Below are positions 34,653 through 43,408 of a stretch of DNA of 52,263 nucleotides, in pieces. The notes beneath the pieces were generated by a model. That model did not search any database. It was not told where the DNA came from and worked only from the letters and a program-made list of their open reading frames with translations. Origin of the DNA: an uncultured Acidimicrobiaceae bacterium (lineage in GTDB: Bacteria; Actinomycetota; Acidimicrobiia; Acidimicrobiales; RAAP-2); NCBI GenBank assembly GCA_903906055.1, contig CAIVIS010000395.1, forward strand, positions 1-52,263, given 5' to 3'. The first letter of the stretch is position 1. Every line of letters starts with the position of its first letter. The translations under genes were made by a program, and so were the position numbers.

Positions 34653-35534
34653 TCAGGGGGTAGGCGGAGCCGTAGCCGCGGTCCCAGCGGAACCCGGCGA
34701 GGCAGACCCAAGTAGACGCGCTCCCTGACGTTCCGCCCGGGCCTGCGCTCGGGCCGCGGCCTGGTCGGCCCGGTGCTGTGCTGCAGCGGCTTGTGCATCG
34801 AGTCGAGCCTGAGTTGCCGCTGCCTGTGCCGTGGACCTGTCCAGGCCGACCTGCGCCTGCTGGCGGGCAGCGACCACTGGGGACACGCCCACGGCGGCTT
34901 GGGACCTAGACCCGGGCCGCGCTGCGGCCCCTGCTGCTGCCCCTGCCGCTGCCGCTGCCCCTGCTGCTGCCGCCGCGCCGGATGCCCCCGAGGGGGAGCC
35001 TTGCGCTCGCCCCAGCCCTCGCTGATATGCAGCCTCAGCACGGGCCATCTGTGCCGCGTTCGCCGTGATCGCTCGTTGCGCCTGGCGATCGGCTCGGGCC
35101 TGCGCCTTCGCTGTCGGTGCGGCCTGTGCCGACTGACTAGGCGCAGCGCCGACTGAAGCGGGCGGGACCGACCGAGCAGAGATGGCAGTAAGTGGCAGCA
35201 CCACCATGGCGGTAAGCAGCGCCACCGAGCGGATTCGACGCAACCATGCCGGCGGGCCAGATGGGACGGGCGGGCTCGCCCGGTCGAAGCGGCGACGATC
35301 CGGCCCCACATAGCCGTGCGAGATGACGAGCGAAGGGTCGTGCAGGTCGGCGACCAGGCTCGACGGGAAGACGATCTCCACATCCTCGGGCGCGACGATC
35401 ACCGCGCGGCTGAGGACGGCGACCCCAGAACTGGCCTGCTGCCTCGATGAACCGGGGACGCCTCGGGTTGCCCCGGTTCCACCGGCGAGGAGCTCTTCGA
35501 CTCCGAGGCTCGACTCTTGCGACTTCCCAACCAT
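34653..35534 (-). CDS. single-TM Ala/Gln-rich coiled-coil protein with GYVGxDRRR motif
   Basis: A 293-residue protein of unknown function. Cytoplasmic residues 1-95 contain HDPSLVISHGYVGPDRRR (about 69-86), followed by one TM helix (SVALLTAMVVLPLTAISA). The remainder is an extremely Ala/Gln/Arg-rich, probably helical extracytoplasmic region with an Ala/Gly tract in the middle. Composition is low complexity, so homology cannot be judged by eye. It shares the juxtamembrane motif and topology with the next gene downstream, suggesting a common anchoring or secretion feature. The start at 35534 (ATG) is chosen over 35627 since the extra N-terminus is Cys-rich and atypical. Confidence 0.6.
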   Translation of the reverse strand: MVGKSQESSLGVEELLAGGTGATRGVPGSSRQQASSGVAVLSRAVIVAPEDVEIVFPSSLVADLHDPSLVISHGYVGPDRRRFDRASPPVPSGPPAWLRRIRSVALLTAMVVLPLTAISARSVPPASVGAAPSQSAQAAPTAKAQARADRQAQRAITANAAQMARAEAAYQRGLGRAQGSPSGASGAAAAAGAAAAAGAAAGAAARPGSRSQAAVGVSPVVAARQQAQVGLDRSTAQAAATQARLDAQAAAAQHRADQAAARAQARAERQGARLLGSASPGSAGTAATAPPTP

Positions 35535-35664
35535 GACTACTGCATCGTCAGGTCGGCACTGTTTCTGTAGCCGACAAGCACACTCTGACAACCCGACCCA
35601 GCCCCAGCACGCGCCCTTCGTTGCCACACGTGCTCGTCAGGCAGGCCAGTTCAGGCCGGACGGG

Positions 35665-36714
35665 TCAGACGGTGAGACCCACCGACCGATAGACGTCGGC
35701 CGTCGCCCGAGCAGAACGCTCCCATGTGAGCGACGCGGCTGCCTCGAGCCCTCGTCGGGCCAACTCGGTCCGTCGGTCGTCATCGCCCAGCAGCGCGTCG
35801 AGCACCACCACCAGACCATCGACATCGCCAGGCACGAACGTGGCCGCTCCAGCGCCCACCAACTCGGCGATGGCCGGAACCGATGTCGACACCACGGCCG
35901 CCCCACACGCCATCGCCTCCACCGGCGGGAGTCCGAACCCCTCGTAGCGCGAGGCGTAGCCCACCAACGTGGCGGCCCCGTACAGAGCCGGCAGGTCTCC
36001 GGTCGGCACGTGACCGATCTCGGTGACCGATTCGGGCGCCTGATGCGCCCAGAGTCCGTGACCGGTCACGATCAGGGGAACCCCGACCCGCCCGCATGCA
36101 TCAGCCAGAGTGCCGAGGTCCTTACGCGGCTCGATATTCCCGACGTGCAGCACAAACCGCTCGGGTAGGTCGTAGTGGCGGCTGACGCGATCCACCTCTG
36201 ACGCACTGGCCGGGATCATCTCGGGACTCGGGGCCTCGTGCACCACCACCGCTTCTCGGCCGGTGATGGCCCGGATCCGCTCCGCGGTGAACTCTGACAC
36301 AGCCACGATGGCGTCAGCCCGCCGCAGGGCTGCACGGACCAGCATCCGCTCACCCCTGACCCGGAACCGGGGGAACGCCCAGGGCACATCGAAGATGGCC
36401 ATGTCGTGGACGGTGGCAATCCGAAGTCCAGATCTCCGCAGCGGCAGGTCGACGTCGAGTCCGTGGGTGAGGTCGGCGGGTCCGAAACCCCGCGCTCCGG
36501 CCAGTGCTCTGCGTGCACCGTGCGACTCGGCCAAGACCATTGGCGTCACGCCGTCAGGCACCAGGGTGCGGCCGACAGGTCGCACCGCAGCGACCAGTTC
36601 GGCTTCGACCACAGGGACCAGCGCACGAAGGAGCTCGCGGATGTACGTGCTCACGCCACCGCCACGAGGATCCAGTGGAAGGGCGTTGTAGGCGATGCGT
36701 GGTCGTGCGCTCAC
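35665..36714 (-). CDS. GT4-family glycosyltransferase
   Basis: A 349-residue glycosyltransferase of the mannosyltransferase-like GT4 branch. N-terminal RIAYNALPLDPRGGGVSTYI is typical. VHDMAIFDVPWAFP and VSEFTAERI mark the first domain. LHVGNIEPRKDLGTLADAC is the classic donor-domain entry, and SRYEGFGLPPVEAMACG is the E-x7-E region. The start GTG 36714 lies 22 bp after the stop of the upstream ligase-like gene; an ATG at 36786 would overlap that gene by 50 bp. Co-transcription with the polymerase/ligase-like gene is likely. Confidence 0.88.
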   Translation of the reverse strand: MSARPRIAYNALPLDPRGGGVSTYIRELLRALVPVVEAELVAAVRPVGRTLVPDGVTPMVLAESHGARRALAGARGFGPADLTHGLDVDLPLRRSGLRIATVHDMAIFDVPWAFPRFRVRGERMLVRAALRRADAIVAVSEFTAERIRAITGREAVVVHEAPSPEMIPASASEVDRVSRHYDLPERFVLHVGNIEPRKDLGTLADACGRVGVPLIVTGHGLWAHQAPESVTEIGHVPTGDLPALYGAATLVGYASRYEGFGLPPVEAMACGAAVVSTSVPAIAELVGAGAATFVPGDVDGLVVVLDALLGDDDRRTELARRGLEAAASLTWERSARATADVYRSVGLTV

Positions 36715-36736
36715 CTGGGTGCTGACCCGGAGCGGA

Positions 36737-38215
36737 TCACGAGTTCGTCCCTGGCGGCACGGGTCCAGGCGGCAAGGGTTGTGCACGCTCGGGCCCAGGC
36801 GACACGCCGGCCTGGCGCCGCTCCTGCCCGGGCTCGGTCGCAGTGCCAGGTCGCCGCGGAGGCGAGGTCGGTGCCCGCCCCCCGCCGCTCGAACCCGTCT
36901 TTGAAGCTGCAGCCGTCAGGGCCGCGATCTGCTCCCCATCGGGGTCGGCGTCGGCCATCCCGAGCGATATCCCGGCGATGATGAACGGGGTGATCGACAA
37001 CGCCCCGATCCAGAACGTGTCGAACAGCCCATCGACGTAGTGGGCCATCAGCACCACCAGTCCGAGCGTGCCGTAGATGCGAGGCAGCCCAGACATGGCT
37101 CGCATGGTCACGATGACGAGACCCACGAAGGCCAGCGATCCCACGATCCCGGTGGACGCCAGGTTGTCGACCAGAGAGTTCGGGGGAGGGGTCACCCACA
37201 GGTACTGCGGCAGATTGTAGAAGCGCATTCCCAGCCCGAGCCAGGGACTCTGGTGCCACACGTGGACAGCGGCGTCGATCTGCCCGATCCGGATGGCGAC
37301 CGAGTTGAACTGCGGGTTGTTCTGGAAGGCCAGCACGAAACTGTAATAAACCAGCCCGATGGCAGGGATGGCTATGAAGATGATCAACCTCCACCGGGCC
37401 CGCACCTCGGAGTTGAGCAGCAGAGCCATGCCCAGGGCGAGGACCACCATGATGGCCGACTGCCGCGACTGACACGCCAAGAGGCCCAGTAGGCAGAGGC
37501 CCTCGATCACCCGGGCCTCGACCTTGGGGATCCGGACCCACGACGGATTGATCTGCGCGATCACGATGGCCACCCACATAACGGCTCCGACGGCGTTCTT
37601 CTGGTAGTCACCCCACTGGGCCGGCTGGAAATGCATGGCCACCGCGTGCTCGAGGGCGGCCAGGGCCAAGATGGCGGCTCCCCACAGGTAGAGGCGGAAC
37701 GCCTGACGAGCCCGACCGTGATACGCGATCACCCAACCAACGAGGGTGCTCCCGGCCAGATAGGAGAAGCGGTGGAACCACTCCAAGATATCGCCGCGGA
37801 ACGGGTGGACCACGACGACGAGGAGGAGCACCGCCTCGAACCACACGATTCCCCTCAGGAATCGCTTCAGGTGGACCGCCGTACTCCACTTGATATGGAA
37901 CAGGCAGACGAACGCGGCCACGAGCACCAGGAGATCGGCCAGACTGAGATTGGTGCCGCCTCCTCCGACCCGTTGGATCAAGATGGACCCGGGCAGCACC
38001 ACTACGGCGATGAGGATGGGATCGGCCACGAAGATCCCGAAAGCGAAGATCAAGATGGCAAGAGCCAGACCGGCGACGAGGTTGATACCCACCGCCACCC
38101 CAGCCACCGCAGCCACGGCAGCAATCGAGATCCAGACCAATGCCCGCCCGGCAAGCGGTTTCCCACTGTTCAGGACGCGTCCACGCACCCGACCGGTGGT
38201 GGAGTTCGGACTCAT
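36737..38215 (-). CDS. O-antigen ligase/polymerase-like membrane protein
   Basis: A 492-residue polytopic membrane protein with about 10-12 TM helices and a cytoplasmic Pro/Gly-rich tail of about 65 residues. A large loop between late helices holds VWHQSPWLGLGMRFYN and PPPNSLVDNLASTGIVG, resembling the Wzy_C region of O-antigen ligases/polymerases (WaaL/Wzy), where an H-x(n)-N pattern binds the lipid-linked glycan. It would polymerise or attach surface glycans. The start ATG 38215 is preferred over 38308, whose extra 31 residues are basic. It precedes a GT4 gene, suggesting a two-gene unit. Confidence 0.75.
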   Translation of the reverse strand: MSPNSTTGRVRGRVLNSGKPLAGRALVWISIAAVAAVAGVAVGINLVAGLALAILIFAFGIFVADPILIAVVVLPGSILIQRVGGGGTNLSLADLLVLVAAFVCLFHIKWSTAVHLKRFLRGIVWFEAVLLLVVVVHPFRGDILEWFHRFSYLAGSTLVGWVIAYHGRARQAFRLYLWGAAILALAALEHAVAMHFQPAQWGDYQKNAVGAVMWVAIVIAQINPSWVRIPKVEARVIEGLCLLGLLACQSRQSAIMVVLALGMALLLNSEVRARWRLIIFIAIPAIGLVYYSFVLAFQNNPQFNSVAIRIGQIDAAVHVWHQSPWLGLGMRFYNLPQYLWVTPPPNSLVDNLASTGIVGSLAFVGLVIVTMRAMSGLPRIYGTLGLVVLMAHYVDGLFDTFWIGALSITPFIIAGISLGMADADPDGEQIAALTAAASKTGSSGGGRAPTSPPRRPGTATEPGQERRQAGVSPGPERAQPLPPGPVPPGTNS

Positions 38216-38544
38216 CGTGATGACTCGGAGTGGTTCATGGGGCCTCGGGCGCCTCGGGTGCCTCGCGAAGGTCGACCGTTGAATCGTAGCGGTAGCGCTA
38301 CGCGCCACGACACCCCCCAGATCGAGACGAGCAGCACACCCTCGCCCTGGGGACGCTGCATCTCGAGGTCTCTCATGGTCTCGAGGTCTCTTGTGATCTC
38401 AAGGTCTCTCGTGCTTGTGACGACGCTAGAGACGTGCCGCGGAACTCCCCGCTGGCGACAGACGCCGGAGACGGCGCGGCGATCGATGGTCCAGGGCGGT
38501 GCGATGTGGGAACAACAGCCACACAGATACACGAACGCACCGTC
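38216..38544. promoter_or_regulatory. divergent intergenic region between ligase-like and GT genes
   Basis: About 330 bp separating two divergent glycan genes. It contains a triplicated 18-bp repeat (38361-38414, listed separately) and presumably both promoters. The short open frames across it have no recognisable domain. Confidence 0.5.
38361..38414. repeat. three tandem 18-bp repeats
   Basis: Three adjacent 18-bp units at 38361-38378, 38379-38396 and 38397-38414, consensus TCTCGAGGTCTCTYRTGN with one or a few changes each. They lie in a non-coding divergent region. The exact tandem spacing could give a repeated protein-binding site or be slippage. Confidence 0.8.
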
Positions 38545-39699
38545 ATGACGCCTGCCCCGAAGGTCGCAAGTTCGCTCATCGTCTGCTCACTCGAACCGTG
38601 GGGTTCGGTGCGACGACGGATCCGGATACTCGTCGACGAACTCGTCGACATGGATCCGGACCTGCACGTGCTCTATGTGGCGCCAGCCATCGATATCCCA
38701 TTTGAGCTCCGCAAGGGACGGCTGTCGGATCTGCGCCTGCCCCGGCACGAACAGGTGCATCCCCGAGTGCACGTGCTGCGTCCACGCAAGTGGCTGCCCC
38801 GCTCGATCGGACCGTTCGCCGACCATGCGCTCAGCCGCCAGGTCTCCCGTGCGGCCCATGATCTCGGTCTCATCGATCCGTTGGTCTGGATCAACGATGC
38901 TTCCTATGCCGAGTATGCGCTCTCGACGGGGTGGCCGACTGTCTACGACGTCACAGACGACTGGCTCCTGGCCCAGAACACCCCTCGCCAGTTGGCTCGA
39001 CTGCGCGCCGATGAGGCCCTTTTACTCGCCCGCAGCGGGGCAGTCGTGGTGTGCTCGCCAGCGCTTGCTCGCACACGAGGAGAGTCCCGGGCCGTCGAGC
39101 TGATCCCGAACGGCGTCGATGTCGACCTGTTCCGGACCCCCCAACCGAGACCGACAGATCTACCCGCCTCACCCGTGGCCGTCTATGTCGGCACCCTCCA
39201 CGAGGATCGTACCGACGTGCCTCTGATCCTGGATCTCGCCGAGGCACGCCCCGACCTCCAGATCGCCTTGGTGGGCCCGGATCACCTCGCCAGATCGGAT
39301 TCCGAACGCCTGGCTGCAGTAGCGACGATCCACCTTCTCGGGCCCCAGCCCTACGACCAGGTTCCGGGATTCATGCAGCACGCAGACATCGTCGTGATCC
39401 CGCATCTGGTCAATCCGTTCACCGAGAGCCTGGATCCGATCAAAGCCTACGAGTGCCTGGCTGCCGGTCGGCCGACCGTGACCACTCCGGTCGCTGGGTT
39501 CCGTGACCTCGGTCCGCCCATCGACGTCTGCGATCGGGACGGCTTCGTTGCCGCGGTGGCGGCCCTGGTCGACTCCCCCGCTTGCGCTGATGACCGGGAT
39601 ACTCCACCGGCCCCGCGAGAGGTCGCCACGTGGCGCCAGCGCGCCCAGGCGATGAACCAGGTCATGCAGCGCGTGCGCGCCGCTTCGGTGGCGCCGTGA
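38545..39699 (+). CDS. glycosyltransferase (GT4/GT1-like)
   Basis: A 384-residue GT-B glycosyltransferase. The opening strand is SSLIVCSLEPWGSVRRR, followed by LVWINDASYAEYAL and VYDVTDDWLL. The C-terminal domain has ELIPNGVDVDLF, VAVYVGTLHEDR and the donor-site region PFTESLDPIKAYECLAAGRP. The start ATG 38545 is chosen because the first Rossmann strand begins 8 residues later; an in-frame start at 38434 adds a divergent, Gly/Ala-rich stretch. It is followed 94 bp later by the Wzc-like gene on the same strand. Confidence 0.85.
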   Translation: MTPAPKVASSLIVCSLEPWGSVRRRIRILVDELVDMDPDLHVLYVAPAIDIPFELRKGRLSDLRLPRHEQVHPRVHVLRPRKWLPRSIGPFADHALSRQVSRAAHDLGLIDPLVWINDASYAEYALSTGWPTVYDVTDDWLLAQNTPRQLARLRADEALLLARSGAVVVCSPALARTRGESRAVELIPNGVDVDLFRTPQPRPTDLPASPVAVYVGTLHEDRTDVPLILDLAEARPDLQIALVGPDHLARSDSERLAAVATIHLLGPQPYDQVPGFMQHADIVVIPHLVNPFTESLDPIKAYECLAAGRPTVTTPVAGFRDLGPPIDVCDRDGFVAAVAALVDSPACADDRDTPPAPREVATWRQRAQAMNQVMQRVRAASVAP

Positions 39700-39793
39700 A
39701 CGCCGTCCGGCTCTTCGTCGCAGCATCAGCCCAGTCTGCCCATCAGCACCCGTATCCTTATTCCTGCCCGAACACGCCGAAAGCGAGTACCCG

Positions 39794-41407
39794 GTGACCT
39801 TCAAAGAGATGCTCCACACGCTCTGGAGAAGAAAACTGACCATCTTGATCAGCGCCGTGGTCGCCACTGCCGCTGCATTGGCCTATGCCAAGGTCTCCGC
39901 TCCTACCTACCAGTCGACGGCGTTGATCCAGATCAATGCCCCGGGGCAGACGACGAGCACCGGATCGTCGTTCACCGTTCCCGACCCGGTGCAGGAGCTC
40001 AACAGCACCACGGTCAAGATTGCCGCCGCCAAGACCGTAGGAGCGACAGATCCTTCAGCCTTGGCGAGCCAGGTGACCGGAGCCGTCGACCCCACTACGG
40101 GAACCGTGACTGTGACGGGGACCGGCTCTACGCCACAAGAGGCGCAGGCCATCACTACGGCCTACTCCGAAGCCCTGGTGGCCCAGATCCAGGCGCTGGC
40201 CAAGGAGAAGATCGACAAGTACACGGGACTGCTGGCCGCCTCCGTCGCCAAGATCACCGCGCTGCAGGCCCAGTTGGTTCCTGAAGTGACCGGCCAGCCG
40301 GTCAACACCGCCAACGCTCTCGTGTCGGCGCAGATCACCGCAGAGTCCGCTACCTACAGCACGCTCCAGGCGGCACAGTCGTCCATCCAGGTCGGCATGC
40401 CTTATGCCGTCATCCAAGTGGCCGCAGCACCGGGAGTCTCCACCGGCCTGAGCACCCCCAAACTGATCGTCATCGGACTCCTCGCTGGCTTGTTGGCCGG
40501 TTGTGGGATCGCCTTTGTACGCGACCAGTTCGACGACGGGGTCCGGATCACCTCAGATATCGACTCGGTCATCGACTGTCCGCTGTTGGGCGAACTACCC
40601 CAGGATGCCGACGTACACAAGGGCGCAGTGCAGATCGCCATGGTGCAAGCTCCTCAGTCGTCGTTGGCCGAGGCCGTCCGCGACCTGCGCACCAGCCTCC
40701 GCGTCCTCATGGTCGGAAAAGAGAGTCCGATCATCGTCGTGACGAGTCCCGAGCCCGGTGACGGCAAGACGTTCGTTACCGCCAATCTGGCCGCGTCGTG
40801 GGCGTTGACCGGCAGCCGGGTGATCGTGGTCTCCGCGGACTTCCGCCGACCCAAGCTCGAGGCCATCTTCGGTATCAACGTTGCCGGAAAACGCGGCCTG
40901 TCCGATCTGATCAAGGCCAACTGGAAGCAGCCCGAACCCCCTGACCGCAACAGCGAGGCCAGCAGTTGGTCCGGGGACGAGCGGGGCAGCGACCATGTAG
41001 ATCAGGGACGCCACAGCAGCATCTACGGTGCTGCCGCTGTGAGTGCCCACCTGCTCGATACAGGGATCGACGGACTCCAGTTGCTTCCGGTCGGACTCCA
41101 CCTCGACAATCCGAGCGAACTGTTCGACAGCCCAGGCATGCAGCCGGTCCTCGATCAGTTGCACGTCCTCGCCGACATCATCTTCCTCGATACCCCGCCG
41201 GTGCTCTCCTCTCCGGACACTGCCATTCTCGGAAGCCTCACCAACGGGGCCGTCGTGGTCGCTTCGGAAGCGAAGACGGACCGGGCAGACCTCGAACGGA
41301 CGGCAAACCGACTGTCGGCGACGGGATGCAACGTCCTAGGCCTCATCGTCAATCACGTGCGGCACAGCTCATCGGACAACTATCAGGCCTACGCGTCGAA
41401 GTCGTGA
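39794..41407 (+). CDS. Wzc-like chain-length determinant / BY-kinase-type protein
   Basis: A 537-residue membrane protein. N-terminal Wzz domain: TM1 at about 14-33, a short extracytoplasmic helical region, TM2 at about 217-238. The cytoplasmic P-loop domain shows Walker A TSPEPGDGKTFVTANLA (about 316-332), Walker A' VVSADFRRPKLEAIFG and Walker B DIIFLDTPP. A roughly 60-residue polar insertion (after LSDLIKANWK, up to the SAHLLDTGIDGL strand) interrupts the kinase domain. The tail has only one or two tyrosines (SSDNYQAYASKS) instead of the usual tyrosine cluster. It would regulate polymer length and export. The start is GTG 39794. The LMW phosphatase at 22169 is its probable antagonist. Confidence 0.85.
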   Translation: MTFKEMLHTLWRRKLTILISAVVATAAALAYAKVSAPTYQSTALIQINAPGQTTSTGSSFTVPDPVQELNSTTVKIAAAKTVGATDPSALASQVTGAVDPTTGTVTVTGTGSTPQEAQAITTAYSEALVAQIQALAKEKIDKYTGLLAASVAKITALQAQLVPEVTGQPVNTANALVSAQITAESATYSTLQAAQSSIQVGMPYAVIQVAAAPGVSTGLSTPKLIVIGLLAGLLAGCGIAFVRDQFDDGVRITSDIDSVIDCPLLGELPQDADVHKGAVQIAMVQAPQSSLAEAVRDLRTSLRVLMVGKESPIIVVTSPEPGDGKTFVTANLAASWALTGSRVIVVSADFRRPKLEAIFGINVAGKRGLSDLIKANWKQPEPPDRNSEASSWSGDERGSDHVDQGRHSSIYGAAAVSAHLLDTGIDGLQLLPVGLHLDNPSELFDSPGMQPVLDQLHVLADIIFLDTPPVLSSPDTAILGSLTNGAVVVASEAKTDRADLERTANRLSATGCNVLGLIVNHVRHSSSDNYQAYASKS

Positions 41408-41462
41408 TCCCGACGGGACCTGCACCTGGACCCGGGATGCCCGTCGTCCGAGTACGTCATCG

Positions 41463-43376
41463 ATGCGTCAGGGATCGATGACAGCGCCGGTGTCTGTGCC
41501 CGGGGATCGATCACAACGCGAGGATCCGTTGGTGGTCGTGGTGGCGTTTTATGCTGCCGACCTTCTCGACCGGTGCCTGTCGACGTTGGGTGACTCCCTC
41601 GCGGTGGTAGTAGTCGACAACTCATCGGATCCAGAGGTCGAGCGGGTAGCCCGTAGGCATGGGGCCGACTACATCGACACCGGCCGGAACCTCGGATTCG
41701 CTGGCGGTGTCACCGTCGGCTGTGCGCAGCGTGCCGGAAGGGACGTGCTGCTCCTCAACCCCGACGCCTCCATCACGGCTGACACCGTTCGCGACCTGCA
41801 CGCCCGCTTGCGGAACGATCCAGGACTTGCCGCCATCGCCCCCGGTCAACGGGATCCCGAGCGTGGTGATGAGGCTCGAGTCGCCTGGCCGTTCCCTTCC
41901 CCAGCCGGTGCCTGGGTGGAGGCTGCTGGGCTGGGGCGATTGCGGAAACGGGCTGACTTCCTGATCGGATCTGTCCTTCTCCTCAGCGATCGAGCCATCA
42001 GCGACGTCGGCCCGTTCGACCAACAGTTCTTCCTCTATGCCGAAGAGACCGATTGGCAGCGCCGGGCTGTCGACCAAGGATGGCGAGTCGCCCTGTGCTC
42101 CGACCTCCACGCCACTCACATCGGCGCCGGCTCCGGAGGCGACCCAGAAGTCCGAGAGACGCATTTCCAAGCCTCCCACGAGCGGTACATCCGAAAGCAC
42201 CATGGCCCGATCGGCTGGTGGTCCTACCGGTCCGCCATGGTGATCGGGTCCGCCGTGCGGGGCGCCGTCCTCCCCGGCAACCGAGGCCACGAGGCGGCCA
42301 TCCGGTTCCGCCTCTACCTGCAGGGTCCTCTGCGGGCCGAGGCTGGGCTCGGGCGCACCGGGCTACACATCGCGCATGTGGTGATCACGGATGCGTTCGC
42401 CGGCGTCGAGCGCTACGTCTGCCAGGTGGCAAACGGCCTGTCAGACCGCGGCCACCAGGTGGATGTGATCGGTGGCGACCCGGACCGGATGCGGGCCGAA
42501 CTCGACCACACTGTCGTACACCGAACGGCCGCCTCTGTCTGGGCCGGAACTCGAGGGCTCGCCGCCGTCCGACGGCCTGATCTGATCCATGCCCATATGA
42601 CCGCGGCCGAGGGCGTCGCCTTCCTCAGCCATCCGACGGGCCGGGTTCCGATTGTCGCCACGCGGCACTTCGCCGCCGATCGAGGCTCCACCCCGCTGCG
42701 CAAGCTCCTGGCCAGGATCGCCGCTCGACCCATTGCCGCCGAGGTCGCCATCAGCGAGTTCGTAGCCGAATCCGCAGGGGTTCCGACCACACTCATCCCG
42801 AACGGCGTGTCCTACAGGCCACAGGCCGCGTTGGAGGCGTCCGTCGTCGTCATGCTCCAGCGGCTCGACGAGGAGAAGGCTCCAGGTGTGGGTATCCGGG
42901 CCTGGGCCCTAAGCGGCATGGGCGAGCGCGGGTGGGAGCTCGTGATCGCCGGGGCCGGTGAACTGCGCCCCAGCCTGGAGCACTTGGCCGACGAGTTGGG
43001 CTGTGCGGCCAGCATCACCTTCGCCGGTCAGGTCGCCGACACTGACGGACTGCTGGCCGGATCGTCGATCCTGCTGGCCCCGGCGCCATCAGAGCCGTTC
43101 GGTCTATCCGTGGTGGAAGCGATGTCCCATGGGATTGCCGTAGTTGCGGCGGCAGGAGGGGCACACATGGAGACGGTCGGCGCTACCGGTGTCCTCTTTC
43201 CGCCCGGGGATGTATCAGCGGCGGCCCGGGCGATGTCGCTACTGGCCGACGACCGGGACGAACTCCGTCGGATCGGTACCGCACTCCGCCTACGCCAGCA
43301 GGAGCACTACTCGCTGGCCCGCCACCTCGATCGCCTCGAATCCCTGTACCAGTCAGTGACTTCCGGTCACGACTGA
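41463..43376 (+). CDS. fused GT2-GT4 glycosyltransferase
   Basis: A 637-residue two-domain enzyme. Residues about 20-260 are a GT-A (GT2, rhamnosyltransferase-like) domain: VVVVDNSSDPEVE, then GRNLGFAGGVTVGC, DVLLLNPDAS, and the acceptor-side FFLYAEETDWQRRA with an ED-like catalytic pair. Residues about 315-630 are a GT-B (GT4) domain: TDAFAGVERYVCQVANGL, VAISEFVAESAG, TLIPNGVSY, and SEPFGLSVVEAMSHG. Two successive sugar additions by one chain are likely. The start may be ATG 41463 or 41478 (AGGGA close upstream). It is convergent with the next GT gene, 32 bp away. Confidence 0.88.
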   Translation: MRQGSMTAPVSVPGDRSQREDPLVVVVAFYAADLLDRCLSTLGDSLAVVVVDNSSDPEVERVARRHGADYIDTGRNLGFAGGVTVGCAQRAGRDVLLLNPDASITADTVRDLHARLRNDPGLAAIAPGQRDPERGDEARVAWPFPSPAGAWVEAAGLGRLRKRADFLIGSVLLLSDRAISDVGPFDQQFFLYAEETDWQRRAVDQGWRVALCSDLHATHIGAGSGGDPEVRETHFQASHERYIRKHHGPIGWWSYRSAMVIGSAVRGAVLPGNRGHEAAIRFRLYLQGPLRAEAGLGRTGLHIAHVVITDAFAGVERYVCQVANGLSDRGHQVDVIGGDPDRMRAELDHTVVHRTAASVWAGTRGLAAVRRPDLIHAHMTAAEGVAFLSHPTGRVPIVATRHFAADRGSTPLRKLLARIAARPIAAEVAISEFVAESAGVPTTLIPNGVSYRPQAALEASVVVMLQRLDEEKAPGVGIRAWALSGMGERGWELVIAGAGELRPSLEHLADELGCAASITFAGQVADTDGLLAGSSILLAPAPSEPFGLSVVEAMSHGIAVVAAAGGAHMETVGATGVLFPPGDVSAAARAMSLLADDRDELRRIGTALRLRQQEHYSLARHLDRLESLYQSVTSGHD

Positions 43377-43408
43377 ACTAGTCGACCAGCAAGCCGGAGC
43401 CACCAGCC

